From: JBCCRH01 sp039208045
GTDB lineage: Bacteria > Bacteroidota > Bacteroidia > Chitinophagales > Saprospiraceae
Assembly: GCA_039208045.1 (NCBI GenBank)
Contig: JBCCRH010000088.1
Location: forward strand, 1 to 16,019
Direction: 5' to 3'
Length of the DNA: 16,019 bases
Part shown: piece after piece, positions 1 to 7,142 of the stretch
How positions within the stretch are numbered: position 1 is the stretch's first letter
Layout: every line of letters begins with the position of its first letter
Program-made: the position numbers and the translations under genes
The notes under the pieces: model-generated
Seen by the model: the letters and a program-made list of their open reading frames with translations, nothing else
Database searches by the model: none
What the model was told of the DNA's origin: nothing

Positions 1-795
1 CTTAGTATGATAATCCCCTGAGGCTGAGAAATTGACTTCTAAGCGATTACCATAGCGCAATTGCTCTAAGCCAATCACATTATGTACCTGCTTGATCTCC
101 TTGCTCAATGGGATGCGCGGCACATTGCACTCATAAAGCATATAATCCAACAGATTAGATAGCTTTAACACTACCTCGGACGATCTCGGCGAATTTTGGA
201 GCGTGAGCGAGTACAAGTTATTCAACGTATTGAATAAAAAGTGCGGATGCACCTGTGCTTTCAAGAAGTTCAGCTCGGCATCCATGCGTTGCTTTTGGAG
301 GGCTTCCGCCAATTTTTCATTGCGGTAGTTGCGCTTTACCAGCTTGATTAACGAAGCAGCGAAAATTACCGGCGATAGGCGTACCATCTGGCTTACGGCT
401 TTACCCAGATGGGTAAGTGGGTACTTATCGTAATCGTAATTGGGGTGGTAAACTGGTACGTAATTGATATGTAGCGAAAGCCTATTTAAATACCCGACTA
501 CCATACCGATAGCGAGAAAGAAGAGCACAAACTTGGCATACTGCTTGGTGTACAGATATTTTGGGATCAACCAGTATAAAACAATATAGGTAGCCAGCAT
601 CGTGAGGGGAAGCGTCGTCATTACTTCCTCTAATGCTCTAAAATATTGGTCATTGAAACTATTATACAGACTGGTGTAAAATACCACATAAGCTATCCAG
701 AACAGTACATGCGATGCCAGCCTGTATTTGGGCGACAGCAGATGCTGTAGCTCAGTTGGAGATTCTTCTCGTAATATTTTCGGATCTACTACCAT
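1..795 (-). CDS. LytS/YehU-family membrane sensor histidine kinase (C-terminus cut off by window edge)
   Basis: The minus-strand frame from ATG at 795 stays open for 265 codons to base 1, so the 3' part lies outside the window. Hydrophobic segments near residues 28-45, 58-78, 88-106 and 138-152 suggest a four-helix membrane sensor, followed by a short charged linker (about 152-175). The H-box of the His_kinase family PF06580 is clear: LKAQVHPHFLFNTLNNLYSL at 178-197, with the PHFLFN histidine (residue 185) the expected phosphorylation site. The missing part should hold the HATPase domain. In this family the kinase normally pairs with a LytTR-type response regulator, which is often the next gene and would lie left of the window (inference). 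No in-frame ATG occurs upstream of 795 before a long AT-rich stretch, which supports this start. The sensed signal is unknown. Confidence 0.9.
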   Translation of the reverse strand, partial: MVVDPKILREESPTELQHLLSPKYRLASHVLFWIAYVVFYTSLYNSFNDQYFRALEEVMTTLPLTMLATYIVLYWLIPKYLYTKQYAKFVLFFLAIGMVVGYLNRLSLHINYVPVYHPNYDYDKYPLTHLGKAVSQMVRLSPVIFAASLIKLVKRNYRNEKLAEALQKQRMDAELNFLKAQVHPHFLFNTLNNLYSLTLQNSPRSSEVVLKLSNLLDYMLYECNVPRIPLSKEIKQVHNVIGLEQLRYGNRLEVNFSASGDYHTK

Positions 796-1098
796 ACCAA
801 TTATAAAATTACGGCAAATCGACTGTTTTTTATGGTCTAAAACGCTCAATGACAAAAATTGATAGCAAAACGACTTTATTTTTGACCTTTTCGGCAAAGC
901 TCTTCCCTTGGCTGTCGAAAACTACCAGAATCCCGCCTTTGGTCTACTTCTCCTGTTTTATGACATCCATTCTGCTACTTTCGTGTCATTGAGAGCGCAG
1001 ACACAGACATTTAAAATGAGTTCACAAAAAAGTTGGATAGCCATCCACGTATATTCCGTGGTACATATCCGACACGATCGATTAAATTACCCGGCTTT
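796..1098. other. Divergent intergenic region between kinase gene and DUF5916 gene
   Basis: This 303-base gap separates two divergently transcribed genes and should hold both promoters. An imperfect match to the Bacteroidota -7 element (TAnnTTTG) is TACTTTCG at 976-983 on the plus strand, with a T-rich tetramer about 16 bases upstream, but the match is weak and I do not assign it firmly. A short hairpin, CCACG/CGTGG with a 7-base loop, lies at about 1046-1062 in the presumed leader of the plus-strand gene. The reading frame of the downstream gene is open back to a TTG at 1033, but nothing there looks like coding sequence. I see no RNA gene or mobile element. Confidence 0.4.
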
Positions 1099-3315
1099 AT
1101 GCGCTTACACACACTACTTATATTCATATATTGGGCTACATCAGTAGTTGCCTTAGCAAGCACCCCTGGAGAAGACACCCGACTAACTAACCAGGTCAAA
1201 AGCACTAGAATTCAGGGGGAATTAACGCTTGACGGTCATCTTACAGAAAAAGCTTGGCAGTATGCTGATGTAGCTACCAATTTTGCCAATCACTGGCCAC
1301 TAGATACGGGCCTCGCTGTCGCGAAAACAGAAATCCGAATCCTTTACGACGATAACTTCCTTTACATTGGTGCCACCATGTACGATAATGGCGATCAGCC
1401 TATCATTCAGACCTTGCGTCGTGATGGGGGTAGTGGCCACTGGGGTAGCGATGGTATTGGTATTGTGCTAGATCCTATCAATCAACGGTCGAATGGTTTT
1501 TTCTTTGCGGTGAATGCTGGTGGGGCGCAGATGGAGTCTTCTATAGCCGCTACAGGTGGCCAAAGCCTCGATCACAGCTGGGATTGTAAGTGGTATTCGG
1601 AGATTAGTCGGTCTGGCAATTCGTGGTTTGTAGAAATGGCGATTCCCTTTAATTCATTGCGGTACAACGATCGCCTAGACTGGGGGATCAATTTCGTGCG
1701 CAACGATATGGAGCGCAATGAATATCATACTTGGACGGAGTTTCCCAATAATTTCGGTGGGGTGGATTTGGGCTTTACTGGCCAGCTCAACTGGTCGGAG
1801 GCACCTCCTGTCGCCAAAAGTAATGTGGTACTCATTCCTTACGCTTCCTCTAGTGTAGCTGCTGATTATGAAGAAGGTAATTCTACCGATTTCACGCCTG
1901 GCGTTGGCTTGGATGCAAAAATAGCGGTCACGCCTTCGCTCAATCTTGATCTTACGATAAATCCCGACTTTTCGCAAGTGGAAGTCGACCAGCAGGTGAC
2001 TAATCTATCTCGTTTTAGTCTCTTCTTTCCAGAGCGTAGAGCTTTTTTCTTAGAGAACAGCGATCTATTTGCCAACCTAGGTATTGGGTCGGTACGGCCA
2101 TTTTTCTCGCGTAGGATTGGTTTAGATGGAGAAGGGGGGAGCGTACCCATTTTATTTGGTGCTCGCCTTTCGGGCAATCTGAACGATCGCTGGCGCATCG
2201 GCCTGATGAATGTACAGACAGGAGGAAATCAAGACCAAACTTCCCAAAATTACAGTGTAGGAGTGGTACAACGCCAGCTCTTTGGGCGCTCCACTGCCAC
2301 TGCTTTTATGGTAAATCGACAAGCCTTTACCGATAATGAGTTTCAAGGCGATGACTTCAATAGAGTAGGAGGGCTAGAGATGAGTTTTATCTCTATGGAT
2401 GGCCGCTGGCGGGCCAACGGGCGCTTGCACCATTCCTTCACGCCGGATCAAAATCCACGCAGCTTCTTTTATAATGTGGGCCTAGAGTTCAATGAGAAAA
2501 ACTGGGCGGGTGGGGCTTTTATGCACCATTTAGATCCTTATTATACGGCTGAAGTTGGATTTACGCCAAGGGTATTCAACTATGATGTCACCACCGATTC
2601 GACCTATCGATTGGGGTATACCACTTTATTTAACTTCTTGCGGTGGCGGCATTTTCCACTAGAGGGTATCTTCAACAACTATGGCTTTGTTGCTCGCAAT
2701 CGATTAATCTATAATGAAGATGGCTCCCTAAATGAGCAGAACTTCCGCTTCAATCACTTCATGAACTTCCGCAATCGATCTGAATTTTCTGCTTCCTTGC
2801 AATATCTTCAAGTTAATCTCCCATTTAATACCGACCTCATTGGGGGCGATGAGCCACTGCTGGCCGGCTTATATCAATTTTGGAACTTTTCGACCCGCTT
2901 TGAAAGCGATCGAAGGAAAGTCTTTCGATACGAGCTTGGCGGGGAGTATGGCCAGTTTTACAACGGTACAAAAACAACCTTACGAGCAGAGATTGGGGTG
3001 CGTCAGCAGCCCTGGGGTACCTTCTCCATCAACTACCGACAAGACCGCGTGCGCCTGCCTGAAAACTTTGGTAGTGTAGACCTCCATTTAATTGGTGCGA
3101 GATCAGAAATTTCCTTCTCTAATACCATGTTTTGGACTACCTTCCTACAGTACAACACCCAAGCAGGTAACTTCAATATCAACAGTCGGTTTCAGTGGCG
3201 CTACCAGCCCATGTCAGACCTGTTTATTGTCTACACAGAAAACTACTTTTCGGATAACTTAAGCGTTAGAAACAGACAGTTAGTCGTTAAATTTACGTAT
3301 TGGCTGAATTTGTAG
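1099..3315 (+). CDS. DUF5916 domain-containing protein with N-terminal CBM9-like domain, predicted outer-membrane
   Basis: This 738-residue protein has a Sec signal peptide (residues 1 to about 20, ending in VVALA), which decides the start at ATG 1099; the frame extends to a TTG at 1033 but that start would bury the signal. Residues about 38-225 resemble the carbohydrate-binding family 9-like domain common to this protein class (QGELTLDG at 39-46, then the AW pair). The rest matches DUF5916: NPDFSQVEVD at 288-297 followed by the FFPERRAFFLEN segment is the family hallmark. Many alternating aromatic/polar stretches in the C-terminal half fit a beta barrel in the outer membrane (inference). Members are widespread in Bacteroidota and have no established biochemical role; a link to glycan or nutrient handling is only suggested by the CBM9-like part. 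It is transcribed alone, divergent from the kinase gene, and ends 68 bases before an intrinsic terminator. Confidence 0.9.
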   Translation: MRLHTLLIFIYWATSVVALASTPGEDTRLTNQVKSTRIQGELTLDGHLTEKAWQYADVATNFANHWPLDTGLAVAKTEIRILYDDNFLYIGATMYDNGDQPIIQTLRRDGGSGHWGSDGIGIVLDPINQRSNGFFFAVNAGGAQMESSIAATGGQSLDHSWDCKWYSEISRSGNSWFVEMAIPFNSLRYNDRLDWGINFVRNDMERNEYHTWTEFPNNFGGVDLGFTGQLNWSEAPPVAKSNVVLIPYASSSVAADYEEGNSTDFTPGVGLDAKIAVTPSLNLDLTINPDFSQVEVDQQVTNLSRFSLFFPERRAFFLENSDLFANLGIGSVRPFFSRRIGLDGEGGSVPILFGARLSGNLNDRWRIGLMNVQTGGNQDQTSQNYSVGVVQRQLFGRSTATAFMVNRQAFTDNEFQGDDFNRVGGLEMSFISMDGRWRANGRLHHSFTPDQNPRSFFYNVGLEFNEKNWAGGAFMHHLDPYYTAEVGFTPRVFNYDVTTDSTYRLGYTTLFNFLRWRHFPLEGIFNNYGFVARNRLIYNEDGSLNEQNFRFNHFMNFRNRSEFSASLQYLQVNLPFNTDLIGGDEPLLAGLYQFWNFSTRFESDRRKVFRYELGGEYGQFYNGTKTTLRAEIGVRQQPWGTFSINYRQDRVRLPENFGSVDLHLIGARSEISFSNTMFWTTFLQYNTQAGNFNINSRFQWRYQPMSDLFIVYTENYFSDNLSVRNRQLVVKFTYWLNL

Positions 3316-3383
3316 AAACATTTTTTGTTTAACGTCGTTTATTCAATAAAAGATAGAGTTTTTTCATACTAGTTCAATTTTAC

Positions 3384-3414
3384 AGGTCGTGTTTTGTGCA
3401 TGACCTTTTTTTTT
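3384..3414 (+). terminator. Intrinsic terminator of the DUF5916 gene
   Basis: An 8-bp stem (AGGTCGTG pairing with CATGACCT, one G-U pair) closes a 7-base loop and runs directly into nine T residues at 3406-3414. It lies 68 bases past the stop codon. Read on the minus strand the same hairpin has no T run, so it serves mainly the plus-strand gene, although the convergent minus-strand operon ends only 22 bases away. Confidence 0.85.
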
Positions 3415-3435
3415 GTTCAATACTTTTTGAAAGTT

Positions 3436-3957
3436 CTATACGAGTACGATTCTCTCCGAAACATCTCTTTCCAAAATAAAGAAATAAGGTTGATTATCTC
3501 CCTTTAAATCCATTACGCCAAGCATTGTTTGGTCGTCTACCTTGGCGAACACATCAATGATAGCTTTGTGGTCGTACACCATCGCTCCAGTTAGCTTCCC
3601 ACGGTATTTTACCAGTCGCATTCTAGCCTTGGCTTTTTTGGTTTGCACCAATGGTCGGAGCAGCTTCATCACCGTAGCTAGTAAGGGTGTGCGTGGCACA
3701 TTTAGCCGTAAGGGTAGTAAAAATGGATTGGCAGAGTAAAGCTGGGTCTGATTTTTGGGAAATAGCAGTGGATGTACGTTTTCTTCATCTATGAAGAGCT
3801 TACCGTACCAGCCCGTACTTTCCAATAGCCCTTCTATGAAGTGGCCTGTTTTGATTTCATAGCCCTTCCATTGGCCTTTCATAAACTCAAGGTTTACGGG
3901 CTCGCTGGTATCGAAGAGTTGGAGGGCTTCTTCTGTGGTACGTATGTTAAAATCCAT
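3436..3957 (-). CDS. GXWXG and DUF4334 domain-containing protein
   Basis: This 173-residue protein has no signal peptide and no membrane segment, so it is probably cytoplasmic. The N-terminal half carries the GXWXG signature as GQWKG at residues 28-32, followed by the GYEIKTGH/LLESTGWYGK pattern of PF14231. The C-terminal third (KYRGKLTGAMVYDHKAIIDVF, then a short segment with DQTMLGVMD) matches DUF4334 (PF14232); this pairing and length are normal for the family. Its function is unknown, and the proteins occur in bacteria and fungi. Its start codon overlaps the end of the upstream S9-type hydrolase gene by 11 bases, which implies translational coupling and one transcript. It is the last gene of the likely sppA operon. 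Family assignment is confident; no role is claimed. Confidence 0.85.
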   Translation of the reverse strand: MDFNIRTTEEALQLFDTSEPVNLEFMKGQWKGYEIKTGHFIEGLLESTGWYGKLFIDEENVHPLLFPKNQTQLYSANPFLLPLRLNVPRTPLLATVMKLLRPLVQTKKAKARMRLVKYRGKLTGAMVYDHKAIIDVFAKVDDQTMLGVMDLKGDNQPYFFILERDVSERIVLV

Positions 3958-5050
3958 AGCTGGCCTTTTCTAACTCTCGAAGCGATTTAAAGCCTTTCGG
4001 TGCTTGCAGATAGCTATCTAAAAACTGATATACCTTCAGCCGCACTTCTTTTGCAAATTTGGTATCCATGCGGTCAAAGCGATGCCCACCAGGTTTATCT
4101 TCATAAATTTGGTGCTCAAATTCCTTGTCAGCGGCTTGTAGACTTTTAATGAGGTGTTCGACTTCCAAAACATTGACATCACTGTCATTGGTATTGGTGT
4201 GTACCAAAAGGGGCGTTTGGAGTTTGTGCGCTTGCCAAGCAGGGGAGCGGCGTTTGTATTCTTCCACATCCTGGTGGGCCGTTTTGCCAATATGGTAGTC
4301 TACGGAGTACAAATCGCGATAGCCATCGGTTTTATAGCCCATTCGAGCAATCAGGTCACTCACGGGCACGCCAGCATAGCCTACTTTGTAAGCATCAGGA
4401 TACTCAAAAAGATTCATTAAGGTAATTAAGCCACCATGACTCCACCCTAATATACCCACTCGATCTTTATCCAAAAAGCTGTAGTTTTCGAGCATGAAAT
4501 CACGGCTCGCCTTGGTATCTTGAATCTCTAAGCCACCATAATCAATCGATTCATAGAAGCGCTTACCATAGCCAGTACTGCCTCGGTATTCTGGTGCTAC
4601 GATGACATACTGCTGGGCTATCAACTCGCGCACAATGTGCGCGTAACTAGTATTAAAATTGCTGTGTACCCCACCATGTGGTAAGACTAACAAAGGGTAC
4701 TGCTTACCCGTATCGATTCCTTTAGGAATAAATACATACGCTTTGATGCGCAGTGGATTTAGAGCATAGATGGGGTTGGCTGCGCCCTTGTGGATTTTCA
4801 TTTTCTCAGGGCCTAAGGGCGGGCCCGTTAGTTCTACCTTGTCGATAAAGGCAATGTCTCCGATCTTGTTATACCACTGGATATCATCGACTGCTTTGCT
4901 GACACTCTGAAAGCTATAGCGAAGGTTGCGGACTTGCTCTTGGAGTTGTGTGACTTGCTTTTCTAGGGAGCTATTGGGTGGTGCTTGCGCAAATGACCAT
5001 TGGGAAATCAATGAGAAGAAGAAGAAAAGCAGGGAAAGTACATTTTTCAT
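3947..5050 (-). CDS. Secreted S9-type (prolyl oligopeptidase-like) alpha/beta-hydrolase peptidase
   Basis: The protein has 367 residues. Residues 1-22 form a signal peptide (MKNVLSLLFFFFSLISQWSFAQ), followed by a short heptad-like, coiled-coil-prone stretch at about 28-52. The catalytic alpha/beta-hydrolase domain covers about 95-348. Visible elements are the oxyanion-region HGG at 125-127, APEYRGSTGYG at 152-162, the nucleophile in GWSHGG (Ser204), an acid in NTNDSDVNV (Asp289) and the histidine in GGHRF (His323). Classical S9 enzymes carry a large beta-propeller before this domain; here it is absent, so this is a propeller-less form that may act on peptides or esters in the periplasm or outside the cell (inference). 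It lies 58 bp downstream of sppA and overlaps the next gene by 11 bases. Its start codon sits in the arm of a strong inverted repeat at 5047-5095, which could control its translation. Confidence 0.88.
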   Translation of the reverse strand: MKNVLSLLFFFFSLISQWSFAQAPPNSSLEKQVTQLQEQVRNLRYSFQSVSKAVDDIQWYNKIGDIAFIDKVELTGPPLGPEKMKIHKGAANPIYALNPLRIKAYVFIPKGIDTGKQYPLLVLPHGGVHSNFNTSYAHIVRELIAQQYVIVAPEYRGSTGYGKRFYESIDYGGLEIQDTKASRDFMLENYSFLDKDRVGILGWSHGGLITLMNLFEYPDAYKVGYAGVPVSDLIARMGYKTDGYRDLYSVDYHIGKTAHQDVEEYKRRSPAWQAHKLQTPLLVHTNTNDSDVNVLEVEHLIKSLQAADKEFEHQIYEDKPGGHRFDRMDTKFAKEVRLKVYQFLDSYLQAPKGFKSLRELEKASYGF

Positions 5051-5095
5051 GTTTGCTATTTTAGTGAACTGTAGCAGCTAAAATAGCAAACATGA
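5047..5095 (-). promoter_or_regulatory. 18-bp perfect inverted repeat enclosing the start codon of the S9 hydrolase gene
   Basis: Arms 5047-5064 and 5078-5095 are exact reverse complements over 18 bp and enclose a 13-base loop. On the transcript (minus strand) the hairpin lies between the sppA stop and the S9 hydrolase gene, and the hydrolase ATG (5050-5048) is paired inside the stem. No T run follows on either strand, so it does not look like a standard intrinsic terminator. A 10-codon reading frame (5093-5061, MFAILAATVH) spans the upstream arm and loop. Translation of it, or ribosomes leaving sppA, could open or close the stem. Start-codon sequestration or transcript processing are plausible roles (inference). 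Confidence 0.6.
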
Positions 5096-5108
5096 GGGAA
5101 AAGTATTT

Positions 5109-6881
5109 TTACTCAAAAGGAATAATGAATGGCAAACGAGCCTGTACTCCTTTGGTATCGCTAATTTCCTTTAGGTATTCATAATGCGGGTAGAGATCGC
5201 CTAGCTTAGCTTTCATCATCGTATTAGCCAGTACTTCTTCATCAAGCAAGTACTCTTCTAACAGCTGCTGCAACGGCTCTTTTACGGCAGGGTATTCCAT
5301 TAGGCGGTAGCCCTCCAAACCAGCCATATGCTCTGCCATAGCAATGGCGTCCTCTAGGTCACCGATCTCGTCTACTAAGCCGATTTCCTTCGCCTTATTA
5401 CCTGTCCAAACTCGGCCTTGTGCAATTTCATGTACTTCGTCCCTGCTCATCCCACGGCCATCGCTCACCCGCTTTAGAAAGATCTCGTACATCTCATTGG
5501 TACGGGCTTGTAAGATGGCACGTTCTGCTGGACTCATATCATACACAAAAGAAATACCAGTAGCTAAGTCAGCTGTTTTGACGGTATCGAAGTTGATACC
5601 TACTTTATCGTTGAGCATCTTATTCAGACTAGGAATAACACTGAATACGCCAATAGAGCCGGTCAGGGTATTAGATTGTGCCACAATGGTATCTGCTGGC
5701 GCTGCAATGTAGTAACCGCCAGAAGCGGCATAATCGCCCATAGAAGCTACTACTATTTTTCCTTCTTCTTGGGCCAAGCGAACTTCCCGCCAAATGTTCT
5801 CAGAACTCATCGCACTACCTCCACCTGAATTTACCCGTAGTACAATCGCTTTCACCTTATCATTTTCGCGCAGCTTACGCAAAATCTTCACGTATTTTTC
5901 GTCACCTACAGAACCACTTTCTCCTTTTCCATCTACAATAGTGCCTTCCGCATAGACTACAGCAATTCGATTTTTTTCTTTAAAGTTAGCTCGCTTGGGC
6001 TGATTGGAGAAATAACGATTCAGCGAGACGAACTTGATATCTTCATCACTATCTAACCCGATCGCCTCTCTGATACTAGCATGAGCTTCATCGGCATAGC
6101 CTACTTTGTCGACTAAGCCAGTTGCTTGCGCTTGGAGTGGATCAATGCCCACATAATCATTAGCTAGCTGATGTAGGGTAGCTACTTCTAAGCCTCTGGC
6201 CTTAGAAATATCTTCTAAAAAGATGGCATACATTTCATCGAGGTACTCCCGTACTTGAAGTCGATTTTCATCCGACATATTGGTGCGGCGATAAGGCTCT
6301 GTAGCGCTCTTGAACTTACCAGCATAGACCACTTGCATGTTTACGCCCACCTTATCCAGCATATTCTTAAAAAATGGAATTTGAGCGGAAAAACCACGGA
6401 AGTCAACCACTCCAATAGGGTTAACAATAATTTCATCTGCTACGGAAGATAAGAAGTAGGCTCCTTGCGAATAGAAGCGGCCATACGAGATGATGAATTT
6501 GCCACTTTCTTGGAATGCTTCTAGGGCATCCTGTAGTAGTTTAGCCGAGCCTATACCCCCAGCAATACTTTCTACCTCTAGATAAATACCTTTGATATTG
6601 TCATCCTCTTTAGCTTGCTCCAAGCAGTAGATAATATCATGGATGCCCAGCACTTGGCTCTGCTTTAAATCATAAATATTTACTTCGGCAGTATTATTGG
6701 TACGCTCAGGGAGCGCTTGATTTAGTGTGAGCTTCAATACACTGTTCGGCTGTATTGCTTTTGGTTTATCAGCTTCTGATGCTAGACTAGCAATGGCAGA
6801 AATACTGATTCCAGCGATTACCCCGATTGCTAGTAAGACTCCTAGACAAGAAGCGAAAAGAAATTTGAAAAATTGTCCCAT
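5109..6881 (-). CDS. sppA: Signal peptide peptidase SppA, 67K type
   Basis: This 590-residue protein matches the long, two-domain SppA (protease IV, family S49) that degrades cleaved signal peptides in the inner membrane. A membrane anchor lies at about residues 8-33. The N-terminal S49 repeat (about 75-275) holds the general-base lysine in YAGKFKSATEP (Lys191, equivalent to Lys209 of the E. coli enzyme). The C-terminal repeat (about 303-515) holds the nucleophile in GDYAASGGYY (Ser387), preceded by the RVNSGGGSA segment. The Ser/Lys pair supplied by separate repeats is the expected arrangement, so the enzyme should be active. It is the first gene of the probable operon with the S9 hydrolase (58 bp gap) and the GXWXG gene. 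Start ATG 6881 is well placed before the anchor. Confidence 0.95.
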   Translation of the reverse strand: MGQFFKFLFASCLGVLLAIGVIAGISISAIASLASEADKPKAIQPNSVLKLTLNQALPERTNNTAEVNIYDLKQSQVLGIHDIIYCLEQAKEDDNIKGIYLEVESIAGGIGSAKLLQDALEAFQESGKFIISYGRFYSQGAYFLSSVADEIIVNPIGVVDFRGFSAQIPFFKNMLDKVGVNMQVVYAGKFKSATEPYRRTNMSDENRLQVREYLDEMYAIFLEDISKARGLEVATLHQLANDYVGIDPLQAQATGLVDKVGYADEAHASIREAIGLDSDEDIKFVSLNRYFSNQPKRANFKEKNRIAVVYAEGTIVDGKGESGSVGDEKYVKILRKLRENDKVKAIVLRVNSGGGSAMSSENIWREVRLAQEEGKIVVASMGDYAASGGYYIAAPADTIVAQSNTLTGSIGVFSVIPSLNKMLNDKVGINFDTVKTADLATGISFVYDMSPAERAILQARTNEMYEIFLKRVSDGRGMSRDEVHEIAQGRVWTGNKAKEIGLVDEIGDLEDAIAMAEHMAGLEGYRLMEYPAVKEPLQQLLEEYLLDEEVLANTMMKAKLGDLYPHYEYLKEISDTKGVQARLPFIIPFE

Positions 6882-6996
6882 TTGATAAATGATCGTTAGA
6901 TGTATTAAAAGAATGGCCTGAAATTAGGAAGTGTTCACTAAGCAGCATGGTTTTTTAGATAAAGCTTTCATATTATTGGATAATGCCTCTGATCAA

Positions 6997-7018
6997 GGCT
7001 GTAAGCTTGGCTACAGCC
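6997..7018. repeat. Small perfect hairpin in divergent intergenic region
   Basis: GGCTGTA (6997-7003) pairs with TACAGCC (7012-7018) across an 8-base loop. No T run follows on either strand. It lies between the divergent sppA and giant-protein genes, so it would be in a leader or a promoter area. Its role is unknown, and a 7-bp stem can occur by chance. Confidence 0.35.
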
Positions 7019-7033
7019 CCAGAAATAGCAACA

Positions 7034-7064
7034 AGAATTGGTTAGAATTCTTACAAATTCTTAG
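7034..7064. promoter_or_regulatory. Three helically phased AATT repeats upstream of the giant-protein gene
   Basis: AATT tracts occur in exact 10-base register: AGAATT at 7034-7039, AGAATT at 7044-7049 and CAAATT at 7054-7059, and the last two are part of the direct repeat AATTCTTA (7046-7053 and 7056-7063). Phased AATT tracts bend DNA, and 10-base direct repeats place binding sites on one face of the helix. The position, about 80-110 bases before the ATG at 7143 and in a divergent promoter region, fits an operator or upstream element. This is inference from spacing only. Confidence 0.3.
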
Positions 7065-7142
7065 AAAGGATACGTACTGATCTACACAATGCTTATTATT
7101 GTTTGAGAGAACGCAATATCTTAACCTTACACTTCCCATTTA

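Noticed and set aside
1033..1098. N-terminal extension of the DUF5916 gene to a TTG at 1033
   Set aside because: It would place 22 charged or polar residues before a clear signal peptide; ATG 1099 gives a normal secreted protein.
5047..5095. Intrinsic terminator between sppA and the S9 hydrolase gene
   Set aside because: The stem is strong but no T run follows on either strand, and the downstream start codon is inside it; a regulatory or processing role fits better.
6997..7018. Terminator of a small unannotated gene between sppA and the giant gene
   Set aside because: No T tract and no plausible reading frame or RNA gene lies beside it; the flanking genes are divergent so no terminator is needed.
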